DNA from: Eopsaltria australis
Lineage: Eukaryota; Chordata; Aves; Passeriformes; Petroicidae
Assembly (NCBI GenBank): GCA_034509425.1
Contig: JAVTVJ010000572.1
Coordinates: 62,001-126,000, forward strand
Direction of reading: 5' to 3'
Length of the DNA stretch: 64,000 nt
Of the stretch, positions 24,194-34,659 are shown one piece after another (the first letter of the stretch is position 1; every line of letters starts with the position of its first letter). The position numbers and the translations under genes were made by a program. The notes under the pieces were generated by a model. That model saw only the letters and a program-made list of their open reading frames with translations, had not been told where the DNA came from and ran no database searches.

Positions 24194-25570
24194 TTACTTT
24201 CTGGGCTTTTTACTCCCTGTCATAACAAAATAGTGATCATCTTGGCTGCTCTTCAGAAGAGGAGCTTTTGACACACCAGGTGTTCCTTTGTTATATGCCT
24301 GCTCCTTTGGGAGTGGCTTCTTGGCTGCTGGGGCCAAGCTTTTGTTTGTTTGCAAGTTTTCAGTTGAACGCTGACCTTTTGTGGAAGGCTGTGCTGGCTT
24401 TTTGGTCGCTGCTGCTTTGGCTGAAGTTTGAGGAAGCCGTACAACAGATAAAGGTGTGCGTTCGGCAGGTTTGGATAAAGAGGGTCCAACCTGAGGGGGA
24501 TTACCAGAATTTGGCTGCTTGCTGCCAGCTGATGCCATATTTTTGCTTGTAGGTAGCAATGGAGGTGGTGATTTTGATGCTTTGCTAACTGCAAGGGAAG
24601 GTGCAGAAGCGGAAAGTTTTAGCTTGGAAATAGTTTTCAAGTTCCTTGCTGGGTGAGAAGTTGATTGTGGAGCTTTCTGAGGATGCTGAGAACCAGCACC
24701 TGAGATCTGAATATCATTTTCAGGAGGTTTTGCAAGGAGTTGCTGAGAATGTGCAAACTTGGCAACAGTGCGCAGATTTGTAACTGGCGGCCCAGCAGCC
24801 CTGGGAGCCACTGAATTTGCTTTGGTTTTAGTGGCAGATACATGTTTGCATTTGGCAGGGACACACTTCTGTTTTGAAGTTGTTGTTTCAGCTGTCCCAG
24901 ACAAGAGAGATGGTTGTTTTTTAGAGGGTGAGAGGGCAGGATGGAGTGCTGGTGCTGGGGAACCCCGAGGCATGGCACATTTCACCTTGGTAGCATCGGG
25001 GGACCGAATACGTTTGCGCAATGTTTCAGAGGGAACAAGAGCTCTTCTTGCTCCTGCACGTGAAGAACTTTTGCTTCCAGACTGTGAAGGAGCAGAAGCT
25101 GGTGAATTGCATGCAGGAGATTCCAGTTTCTTTGAGGTGCCAGCTAATGGTTTGAAAGGAGACTGCATACCTGTTGCTGAGGACCCTTGTAATTTGGACC
25201 TGACTGTCGATGACTTGGCAGTGGAAGATGGGGTCACTGGCACTCTTGGTGATGCCAGGGCAGGGGACTGAGGACGTTTAGATAAAGCCTTCTTGGCACT
25301 GGCCCCAAGACCTAAAACAGGAGCAGTAGGTTTTGATGGCTGCTTTTGAAACATATTGACAGCTGACATTGGATTCATAAGAGGAGGCTCCTGATTTCTA
25401 GCTGACAAGTTGGGGACACTGTCACTGGTGACACCTTTCTGAAATGCCAGGATTTTTTGTTCCAAAGTTGCAAACTGAAGCACTCGGCATGGATCATATT
25501 TGAGCAAAAAACCTTGAAGAGTGTCCCAGCCTCCACCAACACGCACCATCACATGCTTGCCATGCAGCAT
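24194..25570 (-). CDS. GAS2L3: GAS2L3 last coding exon (GAR end and tail)
   Basis: The acceptor TTCTCAG precedes ATGCTGCATGGCAAG at 25570, and the frame stays open for 458 codons to TAA at 24196-24194. It starts [20 protein letters not shown], the second half of the GAR domain, and continues [20 protein letters not shown]. The rest is a low-complexity basic tail rich in S, P, K and A. The ATG at its start is an internal Met; the upstream exons join in frame. An antisense open frame at 24759-25271 is a shadow of the skewed composition. Confidence 0.97.
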   Translation of the reverse strand: MLHGKHVMVRVGGGWDTLQGFLLKYDPCRVLQFATLEQKILAFQKGVTSDSVPNLSARNQEPPLMNPMSAVNMFQKQPSKPTAPVLGLGASAKKALSKRPQSPALASPRVPVTPSSTAKSSTVRSKLQGSSATGMQSPFKPLAGTSKKLESPACNSPASAPSQSGSKSSSRAGARRALVPSETLRKRIRSPDATKVKCAMPRGSPAPALHPALSPSKKQPSLLSGTAETTTSKQKCVPAKCKHVSATKTKANSVAPRAAGPPVTNLRTVAKFAHSQQLLAKPPENDIQISGAGSQHPQKAPQSTSHPARNLKTISKLKLSASAPSLAVSKASKSPPPLLPTSKNMASAGSKQPNSGNPPQVGPSLSKPAERTPLSVVRLPQTSAKAAATKKPAQPSTKGQRSTENLQTNKSLAPAAKKPLPKEQAYNKGTPGVSKAPLLKSSQDDHYFVMTGSKKPRK

Positions 25571-28500
25571 CTGAGAATGGGGGAAGAGAGGGTAGGAGAA
25601 GAGAAATTTTTATCTTGTTTTATTTTTCTTCATCTTATGTTACCACCTGTTGAAACTGACTAAAAATAGCCCTTTCTTACAGAGAAACATTTTCAAATAG
25701 AGAAATTCTGTGTTAAACAAGGTTTATGCTTCCCAATTATTTTATTAGATAGCTTCTCCTGCAGAGATAGTAATTCTGGGTCAGGAAATAGTGAAAACAT
25801 CTTTACAGAAGATATATTAACCATTCTGTAAGAATCTTTGTTTAGTATACAGAGTTCTGGACATGGGCTTAATTTAAATTATGAATGTCCTTATAACACA
25901 AACTCTTATGACTGCTGACAAGACAACTCGACTACCCCGCAAATTATAAACCCCAAGAATCCAGGTTTCAAACAAGCAACATTCTCAGGATATTCTATGG
26001 CATTATCTTTATTTATGTTGCGAGTCATTACTGAAATTTTAGAGAGAAACATTAACTAAGTTTAGTGTAGTTGTAAAATCGATGCTTGTAAATAAAATAT
26101 CTAAAGAATAGAGTAACTACACCTATTTAGAATAAGGGATTGAATGACAAGTTGTCCCAACTTAAATAGTTCTGTAATTCTAAAACAACTCCATAAAAAT
26201 AAGGTATTTCACTTAAAAGCATTTCTCTTCCCAATATAAATATAAACTGGAGTTCTTAAAAACTACTTACGCGTATGAAGAGTATTTTATCTCCCAGCCT
26301 ATAACGTCCCTCTGATAAGTATTCAATAGAAAATCGATGGGAACAACTGCAGGGAGGATCTTCTGCTATGTGTTTTACCTAGTTATTAAATTGAAAGCAT
26401 TTGTTATTATTTTGACAGAAGCACGAGTTTAGCCATCCATTGAGTTAATCTTCTATTAAGAAGGAAGACCCAAGAAGGAAACCACTAAAAAAAGGGGAAA
26501 GGGAGTCCCCAAATAAATGCTGAGTTAGAGAAGATCAGACTCTTACGGCCACTTAGAAAAGCAACAAATTTGAAGGGTGACACTATTGCCAAGAAGAAGA
26601 AATAGTGAGTTTTCAGAGAAAGGATCTGGTGGCTGACATTCCCAAAGAAACAAATTTTTTACATTACAACAGAGAGGATCTTTAAAACAAACTAATTTTT
26701 AAGCAGAATAGGAAAATTGTCCATCATTTCCTTTGGACCAGTTCACAAGCTGTACAAATAATTTCCTTTTCTGCATTCATATTCATTGCCAATTTGTGCA
26801 GCTACAGAGGTTTGATTTAAAATCATTATTCAAAGGACTTTCATCAAAGCCTACTTTAACAGCTGATGAAGCTTTACAAAAAGATCAAATTGAAGAGAAA
26901 CATTCCTTGCAGTCATAGAATATTGACACACCAGAAAAATTGAATGAGAGCATTTCTTATACTCAAAGAAGCAATAAAAAGGAAGAGGGTAAAGGAAATC
27001 AATGTAGGTTATAAGCACTCCCAAGCATATAGAATAGCATTTTATTTACATTTTCAAAACAAAACAAATTGATAAAAAAAGGTGCATCCCCTTCTGTTTT
27101 CTGTTTGAGGAGGATCACACACATTTGATAAAAACCAGCCTGTGTTTACTGAGCCAGATCTTACAAGTAAGAAAAGTAAGAGTTCCATTTGAAGCCCATA
27201 TCACACTAAGCAAGTAGCACTTACTGCCTCATGTAGCTCCCCATTGTGACAACATGACTTTGGTGTGCTAACAGGTGATGGTGGCCCAGAGGTCATCAGC
27301 AGGGTTTCTTCTAGCTCAATTTCCTTCTCTAGTTTTACAAGTACAGGAGGTTCAACTCCATACCTCAAATACCAAAGTAGAGAGTTTAATTACTAATTTA
27401 CTAAAGAAAAGATAAAGAAACTGATTATAACAAACTTGCAAAATTCTAAATGTCTTGACAGACAGGGACATCTACTTCAGTCAGAGGGGTAATTGCCTTG
27501 ATAATCCAAAGAGAAGAAGCATCTCTGAGTTTCTAGCAGAAGCCCTTCCTAAGGTAGCCTTGGTGCTACCAGAGGATGCAGTAAAAATACTGCCGAGACT
27601 ACACAGCATATCCAATTTAGTCAGATTATCTCAAAGCTTCCAGCTCTGCACTAGAAATAAATTAAAAGCCTAAATTTAGGTAACAAAGATACCTTCCAAA
27701 AAGCTGAAAAATTTAAACCCTTAAAATCATATTTAATGCTCAGTGAGTTCTTCCAATAGGTATACATTATCTATAAGCTGAATGTATAATTTAAACACAC
27801 AGCTATAGAAACCAGCATGGAACAGCACCTCTCCATGGAAAGAGTCTGATAAATATTTGAAAAAATATTCATATTGTATGATGGTCCTCGAAAAGCTACT
27901 CATTACTTTTGGCACAGACATCCACTACATTGCGCTTAACAACTGCAGATAACGTCTTTGTCTTAGCTTTTACTTAGTTGGATGTGTCCTTCAATTTCTT
28001 GTTAGGGGCGTATGTAGATCACATACCCGGATACAATGCGCCCAATTTCCAGCAGACAGAGATACACTTGTCTTGGATCCTTGTGCAACACTAAAAGGGC
28101 AGAGAATAAAGAGGAGTTAAAGTTCATATTTATCGCAGGAGGTCTATGCAATTAGGTACAGCCAAGACAAAGGAAGATAAGGTATCCATGACTATGAATT
28201 TCCCATCATCCTACCCACAGGCAAGGTACATTACCATTGATAAAGTACTACATGCTTTACAACTCTAATTTTCTATTCTGTAAAGTCTTGGCACTTCTGA
28301 AACCACTCTTCCTCCTAAGAGAAATATGTTTTATGGTCTTCCTTCTTGATGATAACAGGAAAGAAAGAGATGTGAACTCTTCCCATTCCCTACCCCCGAA
28401 TGCAGTATCACACTCTTCAAGATGAAAAGCACTTAACAACTACAAACAGGAAAATACTCTCATCTGTTCATGCTCATGCCTACAGACACAGGTAGGTACG

Positions 28501-31500
28501 TGCACTCTGGAGGTTACCATGCGCAGCAGGATACACTGCAAGGGCCCTAGCTGACAAGAGGATGGCTACACAGCCAGTCAGCCTGAGTGGTTATAAACAT
28601 TGGCTGGGAAAGACAAATCTGGGCGAATCAGTTCAGTAAGCAACAGATCTTTTTTATCATCATCACTTCAAAAGTTCCAGCTCTATATTTAAAGAGGAAA
28701 TCCAACATCTTTCTGATGTTCAACTTGATATTTAAAATGCCTTTGCTTTAAATGTGTTTCCTAAAGTATAAGCCAAGTATGAAGTCAGATTTTCTTGTTT
28801 ACATCATCTACACCAGTCTGTAAGTCTGCTTTTAAAAAGATCTGATTATGAAGGGTAAATCTAGAATAGAAAGTTGACACAGCCATAATCTAAAAACTAC
28901 TAGAGGCCAATTAATCTCTCTTTTATGTGTGTGAATATGTGTGTGCATGTGTGTGTGCATTTGCCAGTTGTAAGAGGTTTTAATTTGCCTGAATCCAAAA
29001 GGGAAAATTCCAAATATATCCCCCTAGCAGAGATCAGGACACTTGTTTCATCTTAATGCCAAAGAGCACCCCACAATGCCTGCTCTTCCTTTCTGCTTTC
29101 TCAGGAGCCTCTCGATTTATCTCCTTCCCAGTCATCTATACTTTTCAGGAGGTGCTGCTATATGTATCTGATGGAAAAAAAAAGACAAATGCAACTTATC
29201 CTTCCCCTATTTCATTCATGAAGAATGGCTTGAAAGTCCAATGGAAAACATCAGTGGAAAGAATGTTTCATCTAGGAGGCTGCAAGTCTGCTCATTTCAA
29301 CTGCCAAAAAGGCTCACAGAAGATATTTATGTCACAAAGCAAGCTTGTGTCAAGAGTTACAAACTTCAAAACACTTCTTTGCTCTGAGTGAAAGCCACAG
29401 CACTAGGAAATCCTGTCTGCTTATCTTAGGGAAGCTAAACAGGTTCTGTCCACTTACAGGAACTAATACATTTAAGCAATATAATTCATATAATGAACTG
29501 AAAAAAAAATTAAAATATTCTTGTAACTCAGTTCTACTCATCTGCATTTCCTGTCACTGAAAAAGGATACACTCACTAGTTAATCAAAATGGGACAGATG
29601 CAAATGGTGGTGTTTTCTCAACTATTTTCAAAGTTGACTTATCCAGTAGAGATGCATGGGTAGTCCAGCCAGCATGTAAATAGCATTTAATGTCACAAAG
29701 AATCCAAAATCCAGTAAATATTATAACAAATTCATATGATTACTGAAAACAAAGGTACTTCTCAATTTTTTGCTATCCTGCTGACAGGCAGATATTTTGC
29801 TTATTAAAAAAAAAAAAAAAGCCAAAGAATAAAAAACAGTATTAGGCATGCTACAGAAAGTTTTGTATTAATTAATTTTTACTGACATAACAGCTGGTAG
29901 AAGAGCATTTCTTTGTTTAGCATGTGATGGAACTACAACCCTCTTAACTAGCAGTCAGAAAAATTTTATTCCATCTGTATCAGTCTAGAAGCTGTTTGTT
30001 GTACGGTATCAATTGGGCACTGGGACAGGTATACTTATAGTTGGCAATATTTATTTTTGTAACTATCTTATTAAATGGGAAAATACAAATAGTTTAGGGT
30101 CACGTTAAGAGTGTCCTGAAGTAAATGTTAGTTACCAACAGGCTGTTGCCATTTCAGACAATGCCCTGATGTCGTTACCAAATTTAACTATCATGGACGC
30201 ATTATTATAAGGGATTTTTGCAACAAGAATGAGCTCTAACACCAAATAAAGGATCTTATTGTGCGTTGACTCCATGGCCCTGTGGTCTTCCCACACACAG
30301 AAAGTGAAACCACACATTTCTCCTCTGTTTCTCAGTGGTTCTTTTTACTGAAGAAAAACACGATATTTTGTTGCACAGCTCTCAGTCCCCAGTTCATCCC
30401 ACACAGCAACTTTCAGAAATTTGGAAAAGCAAGTCACTGAACTGATTTTTCAAGGCTTTTACTTGAACACTGCCTTAAAATAAATGAAAGCTTGCACAAG
30501 ACATGCAAAGTCAACAGAAAAGGTTCAAAATCTAGACACAAGGCATCTCCCTGATCAGGCAGTTATCCACACAAAGATCAAAGCAAATCTTACAAAAAGA
30601 GAGAGTTACCTAAACCTTCAGATTCAAAGAGATATGTCTCATCAACTCCAATGGCTCTACACCAGTTGAGAAAGTTGGCTGTATTATCTCTGGCAAAAAA
30701 AGATCCTGATGGAGCATCCTTCTTACATGGAACTTTTCTCATAGGAAAATTCTGGCAAGAGAAGAAAACAAAAAGCACATTGAGCACATCAACACTGCCA
30801 AAAGATTTCAAAGCATATTTGCAAAGGAAAATACACCCTAAATTCAGAGTACAGAAACAGTTGTAACTATTTTGTGTTCACCTCACTATGTATTCTATCA
30901 AAAAAGCTATACTAATATAGAAGACATTCTACCTATCATTGTGAACAGTCACTGAGTGAACAATCCTTAGTTCTGCAGCCTTTGTACTCCAGAGTAACAG
31001 ACTTGCTTGGGATTCACATTTCAACTAAGCATTGGTGCTCAATGAAAACACTGAAGCCTGTCTGTAGGTTTGGACACTTTTATTGCTGACCTGCACACTT
31101 GAGGTCAGTCACCACATTCTGGCATAAAACATACTACCAAGTGCCAATGGATATCTTACTAACAACCCACACTGATGTCAGGGGAACAAACTCCAGACTT
31201 GGACTAGAACTTCCTCTGGCAAGACTTCTACTGAAATAAAACTAAAAACCTAGTAAGGACCTCAGGATGTGATTAACAAAGCACGTAATTTGTTGGATGA
31301 GTTTATCCATCTATAAAGCCACTTTGTTTTTAATCAGCCTCTGCATACACAGCATACAAAACACTTCTTTGGGAAGCCTCACTCACCTGCTTTCCCTATA
31401 ACTATTACTTGAAATTTAGGGCTACATAAATGTATTTTAAAATTCATTATACAACTCACCCTTAAGTTATTTGTGCTACAACATTTTTTAACTGTGTTTT

Positions 31501-33121
31501 GAAGAACACCAATCAATTGGCAAAGCAGTACCCCATTATCAAGTTCTTCTAACAGTTGTTCTGCTTTGACTTCCATTCCTTCAAGAAAAAGATCAATAGT
31601 AGCGTTACTCCACAGAATGTAAAGAAGTTTCACATGAACTTAGAGGCAACACAAACAGCATTCCAGTGTTAAAGACTGAAAATTAGAAGAAATATTTAAG
31701 TAGAATAAAATCAAATACTAGTTTAATTAGATTTTAATTAGACTAACAAGATTCAGAAATATAAATTAGAATTATTCATTGTGCAACCCTTCAGAGGTGG
31801 CAGCTAATAAAACTGAAATCAAAGCATGCAGTTTAATGCAATTCTCCCAGTCATTCAAACTCAAATACACCAGATCTTAAAAGTACTACAGATATTACAC
31901 GTCAGCGCTGACTAGAATATTGGGAGTGCTTTGAAATTCATTCGAGTGGTTTATTTTTAAGCTCACCCAGCAAGCCAGACAGCCAGATTGAGAGGTCTTC
32001 TTGCATAGGCACCAAAGTGGCTTCATGGCGCACAGATATCCACTGGTCATACAGGCACACATCTGCCAAACCCGGCCCGTGTCTCGGGGTCAGAGGACTT
32101 CGGGGACTCAAGGGAAGCTCATCTCCAAACCACACCTGCACAAGATTTCAGTGAGCTGAAGAGAGGAAGCGCTAATATTTGCAGTCAGATGACAAAAACT
32201 TGTGGCTCTGAATTACACTGAAGAACTATTATTCAAAGATTAAGTGTTCATTTCCCTTTCAAAAGATACAGCAAATCAACATAGCAATCAAATGGTTCTG
32301 CTCTTGTTAGTAAGCCCTGCACCAAAATACTCCTGCATTCATTCTCTTGACTCCTTTGGACTTAAAATTACATACTTTCCTTAACATAGAATAAAGAGAA
32401 CATGCATTAAGTGCTTGGGAGTTTTTTAACACAGCACATTTTAAGTAATGAATTTGCAAATTATCATATAATTTACTACACACTACTGATTTATTGATCA
32501 TTTATTGAACTTTCAGAAGCATTTTGTGCTTAAATCATTAAAAATTATGATATTAAAAGAGGAAATGTTCCCATGCAAGGACATAATACATTTCTTGAAC
32601 ATAAATACTTAGCATTTCTCTTCAGAACTGCATATTTTCTAAAAGAGAGGTAACTTACATTTCAAGAAAAGGACCACACTGAAATTTCATGAAGAAAAAT
32701 TCCCAAAGACAGAGTACTTCTGGTATTCTTAACTGTTTTCCTTCGGTTCAGTGTATACATAAAATACATACATTTATTTATTTATACTCAATTGACTAGA
32801 ATATAAAGTTTTTTTAAAAACTCTGCTTAATCATGATGGAAATTTTCCAATAATCTCAGCCTTTGACTTCAAAACCTTCTTAGCTAACAGCACTAACAAG
32901 TGAATGGGTCACCTATCTGATAATAACAGTGGGTTATCCATGTCCCACTGCTCCTTGCAAAAGGAGAAAACTACTTTTTTTTTTTAAATTTTAATCAGAG
33001 GTAACTGGGGAATTTCATCTGCTTCAGGGTAGATTTCTGCATTAAAAAAAAAAAAAAGTATTATATATGTATATAGGATTTAAACACTTCAAAAGGCATT
33101 TACCTGAACTGCATTCAGCAT
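24194..33121 (-). CDS. GAS2L3: GAS2L3, growth arrest-specific 2 like 3 (gene span)
   Basis: Eight coding exons join to about 711 codons, close to the mammalian length of nearly 700. The start ATG at 33121-33119 opens MLNAVQ, which splices to [21 protein letters not shown] calponin-homology domain follows (roughly residues 48-170) with [15 protein letters not shown] and [15 protein letters not shown]. Then comes the GAR domain (roughly 217-283) with [29 protein letters not shown] and [19 protein letters not shown]. The remainder is a Ser/Pro/Lys/Ala-rich, probably disordered tail ending [15 protein letters not shown], the hallmark end of the vertebrate protein. In the family the CH domain binds F-actin, the GAR domain and tail bind microtubules, and the protein acts at the spindle midzone and midbody in cytokinesis. 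It is a known DREAM/MMB cell-cycle target. It lies directly downstream of NR1H4 in the same orientation. Confidence 0.97.
25571..26270 (-). other. GAS2L3: GAS2L3 intron inside the GAR domain
   Basis: Non-coding, AT-rich, with GTAAGT at the donor side (26270-26265) and TTCTCAG at the acceptor side. Phase 0. Nothing else recognised. Confidence 0.85.
26271..26378 (-). CDS. GAS2L3: GAS2L3 exon, first half of GAR domain
   Basis: A 108-base, phase-0 exon encodes 36 residues: [16 protein letters not shown], then [20 protein letters not shown]. The Cys pair in PCSC and the YRLGDK motif are typical of the GAR (Gas2-related) microtubule-binding domain. The acceptor is AACTAG and the donor CGC followed by GTAAGT. 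Confidence 0.96.
26379..27224 (-). other. GAS2L3: GAS2L3 intron
   Basis: AT-rich non-coding DNA with the donor GTAAGT at 27224-27219. No repeat or RNA gene recognised. Confidence 0.85.
27225..27363 (-). CDS. GAS2L3: GAS2L3 exon, linker between CH and GAR domains
   Basis: A 139-base exon encodes [19 protein letters not shown], then a Ser/Pro-rich stretch and [10 protein letters not shown], which leads straight into VKHIAEDPP. The first base completes a codon split with the previous exon (GG+G, Gly). I remember Arg at this position in mammals, so a CGG/AGG to GGG change is likely. Confidence 0.95.
27364..28026 (-). other. GAS2L3: GAS2L3 intron
   Basis: Non-coding. A 72-codon plus-strand frame at 27455-27673 has no family resemblance and is treated as chance. 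Confidence 0.8.
28027..28090 (-). CDS. GAS2L3: GAS2L3 short exon, end of CH domain
   Basis: A 64-base exon, too short to stand out as an open frame, encodes [20 protein letters not shown]. Its first two bases complete a split Val codon (G+TG) and its last two a split codon shared with the next exon. The acceptor is CTTTTAG and the donor GTATGT. The residues are the last helix of the calponin-homology fold. Confidence 0.95.
28091..30609 (-). other. GAS2L3: GAS2L3 intron, 2.5 kb
   Basis: AT-rich intron with a TG-rich run at about 28925-28965 and an A tract at about 29806-29820. The frames at 29056-29560 and 28237-28439 overlap on both strands and show no family resemblance. Confidence 0.8.
30610..30751 (-). 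CDS. GAS2L3: GAS2L3 exon, core of CH domain
   Basis: A 142-base exon begins [20 protein letters not shown] and continues [18 protein letters not shown], then TYLFESEGL. These are central CH-domain helices of the GAS2 family, with the actin-binding surface. The acceptor is CTTGCCAG and the donor GTAACT. Confidence 0.96.
30752..31459 (-). other. GAS2L3: GAS2L3 intron
   Basis: Non-coding, with a GTGAGT donor at 31459-31454. Nothing else recognised. Confidence 0.85.
31460..31578 (-). CDS. GAS2L3: GAS2L3 exon, first part of CH domain
   Basis: A 119-base exon encodes [20 protein letters not shown], then [19 protein letters not shown]. It opens with two bases that complete the Gly codon of the previous exon. 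The first exonic bases follow TTCTTGAAG, a modest acceptor, but frame, phase and homology all require this junction. Confidence 0.94.
31579..31966 (-). other. GAS2L3: GAS2L3 intron
   Basis: A short AT-rich intron of 388 bases with a GTGAGC donor. Nothing else recognised. Confidence 0.85.
31967..32135 (-). CDS. GAS2L3: GAS2L3 exon, N-terminal region
   Basis: A 169-base exon encodes [20 protein letters not shown], then [20 protein letters not shown] and [17 protein letters not shown]. The Ser-Pro repeats suggest possible sites for proline-directed kinases (inference). The acceptor is CTTGTGCAG. The Gly codon at the 3' end is split with the next exon. Confidence 0.95.
32136..33103 (-). other. 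GAS2L3: GAS2L3 intron
   Basis: AT-rich, with T and A tracts around 32975 and 33040 (plus-strand view). Donor GTAAAT at 33103-33098. Nothing else recognised. Confidence 0.85.
33104..33121 (-). CDS. GAS2L3: GAS2L3 first coding segment with start codon
   Basis: Eighteen coding bases encode MLNAVQ, and then the donor CAG followed by GTAAAT. The mammalian protein begins with a similar six-residue exon that reads into VWFG, so this ATG (33121-33119) is the homologous start. Its context is GTGACCATGC, with C at +4 and A at -3. It sits in a 47-base exon, 33104-33150, whose acceptor is TTTTTCCCCAG. Confidence 0.9.
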
Positions 33122-33150
33122 GGTCACCTTCTTTACATTAGTTTCTCCTC
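33122..33150 (-). promoter_or_regulatory. GAS2L3: GAS2L3 5'UTR segment with a start-stop uORF
   Basis: The 29 untranslated bases ahead of the start codon contain ATGTAA at 33138-33133, a start codon followed at once by a stop. Start-stop elements of this kind are known to stall initiating ribosomes and lower downstream translation. Whether it acts here is inference. The uORF start is 17 bases upstream of the main ATG and out of frame with it. Confidence 0.75.
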
Positions 33151-33636
33151 CTGGGGAAAAAGAAGAGATTTTTAATACAGCCTCTCCTGCTTTCATGAAA
33201 ATCCTGAGAAAATCCCATCAATGTTGTTTTGGAAAAATAAGAACAAGTCTAATAGGAAGGGAAGGGGAAAGACAGAAATATCTTAGTAGCTAAGGTTTTG
33301 ATCCAGTATTCAGTTAACTTCAGTTCTCTGCCCTTAGATAAAAGTGCAGTTATTACAGCAAAAGTAGCAACTACCTTTGTATGCATAAAAATACTCTAAA
33401 GATGGCAAGATTTTAAGGACCCATATGACATTTATTTTGCCAAAGAACAATACACATACTTCAAACCATTCTTGGATTTAACACTGTTGACACTGATTTT
33501 TCCTTCCAAGTTATCACAAGTGTTTCTTGTACACGTGTGCAGACAGATAAATGCATCCTGAGTTTACATTAAATACTTGGAAGATAATGACAACCTTAAA
33601 ACAAAGAAATAATTTTGACAAATCAGATTTTCTCTT

Positions 33637-33690
33637 ATAGAATCATAGAATGGTGTGGGCTGAAAGAAACCCTAAAGATCACAAAGTTCT
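33637..33690 (-). mobile_element. CR1 LINE 3'-end fragment
   Basis: ATAGAATCATAGAATGGTGT followed by GGGCTGAAAG and CCTAAAGATCAC is the reverse complement of the CR1 3' terminus. Only about 50 bases survive, in the GAS2L3 5'UTR intron. Confidence 0.8.
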
Positions 33691-34638
33691 AGCGTAGATA
33701 TATGAGAGAAATCAATGCTTTTATAAATCTGTTGGGATTGTGACTTTGCAGGTAGCATGCATACACTGAGTTTCCAAGAGAATGCTGCAAACTATTGCAG
33801 CAATATAGTTATCAGGACAAATCCCTGGCAAAAGGAACATTAAGGAAACTTTAGAGACAGTCTGGTCAATGCTTTCTCTCCTGAAGCAAACACTGTATTT
33901 TCCAGCAGTGCTTTCAACCATGGGAAAATCCAGCACAAGCTCTACGCTGGGCTGAGAATTAGTAAATTTTCCCCTGGAGGCTCCAGGTCTAGAGATGTGC
34001 AGCAGTGCCAGGTTAGCTGCATGCATGTGTACAGACGGTATTTCTCCATAATAATTTTCTAGTGGTACTTTGCAACATCAAAAAGTTCCTATCTGTGTCT
34101 TGAAGCCTCTTAAAAACAACTTACTTCCTCCGTTACTTAAGAGCTGCAATAAAATTTCATCTTACTGATTCAACTGGAAACCAGATTGCAGACATTATCA
34201 GACATTTTTAACTCATCTGTTTTCATTTAGAAATAAGTAATTTTCCTCTCCTATCCCAGATATTTAGGCTTTGTATGTAGATGGCATCTTCTTCTCTCCT
34301 GCACAACCTGGCCTTCTTATGACAAAAGGCTGAATAGTTCATGACAGAAAACACAATTCTTGTAAAACTTCTCACTCTTTCATCCAGAAAGCAGAATGGT
34401 GTCATTTTGTCCCCCTTGTTCCTTCCCACTACCTTAAACCTCACAGGCTATGTAGGACCACATGTATCAGGCATTTCAAACAACTTACCTCTATGACTGG
34501 CAAATGAGCAACCAGTTTGGTTTCAGGTGAAGACACTTCCTTGTACCAGGACTGCTAGCACTTCTCAGACCTTATCAGAGACACTCCAAGTGATATCTTT
34601 CCCCTTCCTTTTATTTCTAGGGAACAGAAAAAAAAGAC

Positions 34639-34659
34639 AAAAAAAAAAAAAAAAAAAAA
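34639..34659. repeat. Poly-A/T tract
   Basis: About 21 A residues on the plus strand, preceded by a further A-rich run. It lies in the GAS2L3 5'UTR intron. Confidence 0.9.

Noticed and set aside
24759..25271. 170-codon plus-strand frame
   Set aside because: It is exactly antisense to the Ser/Pro/Lys-rich tail of GAS2L3. That composition gives stop-poor antisense frames.
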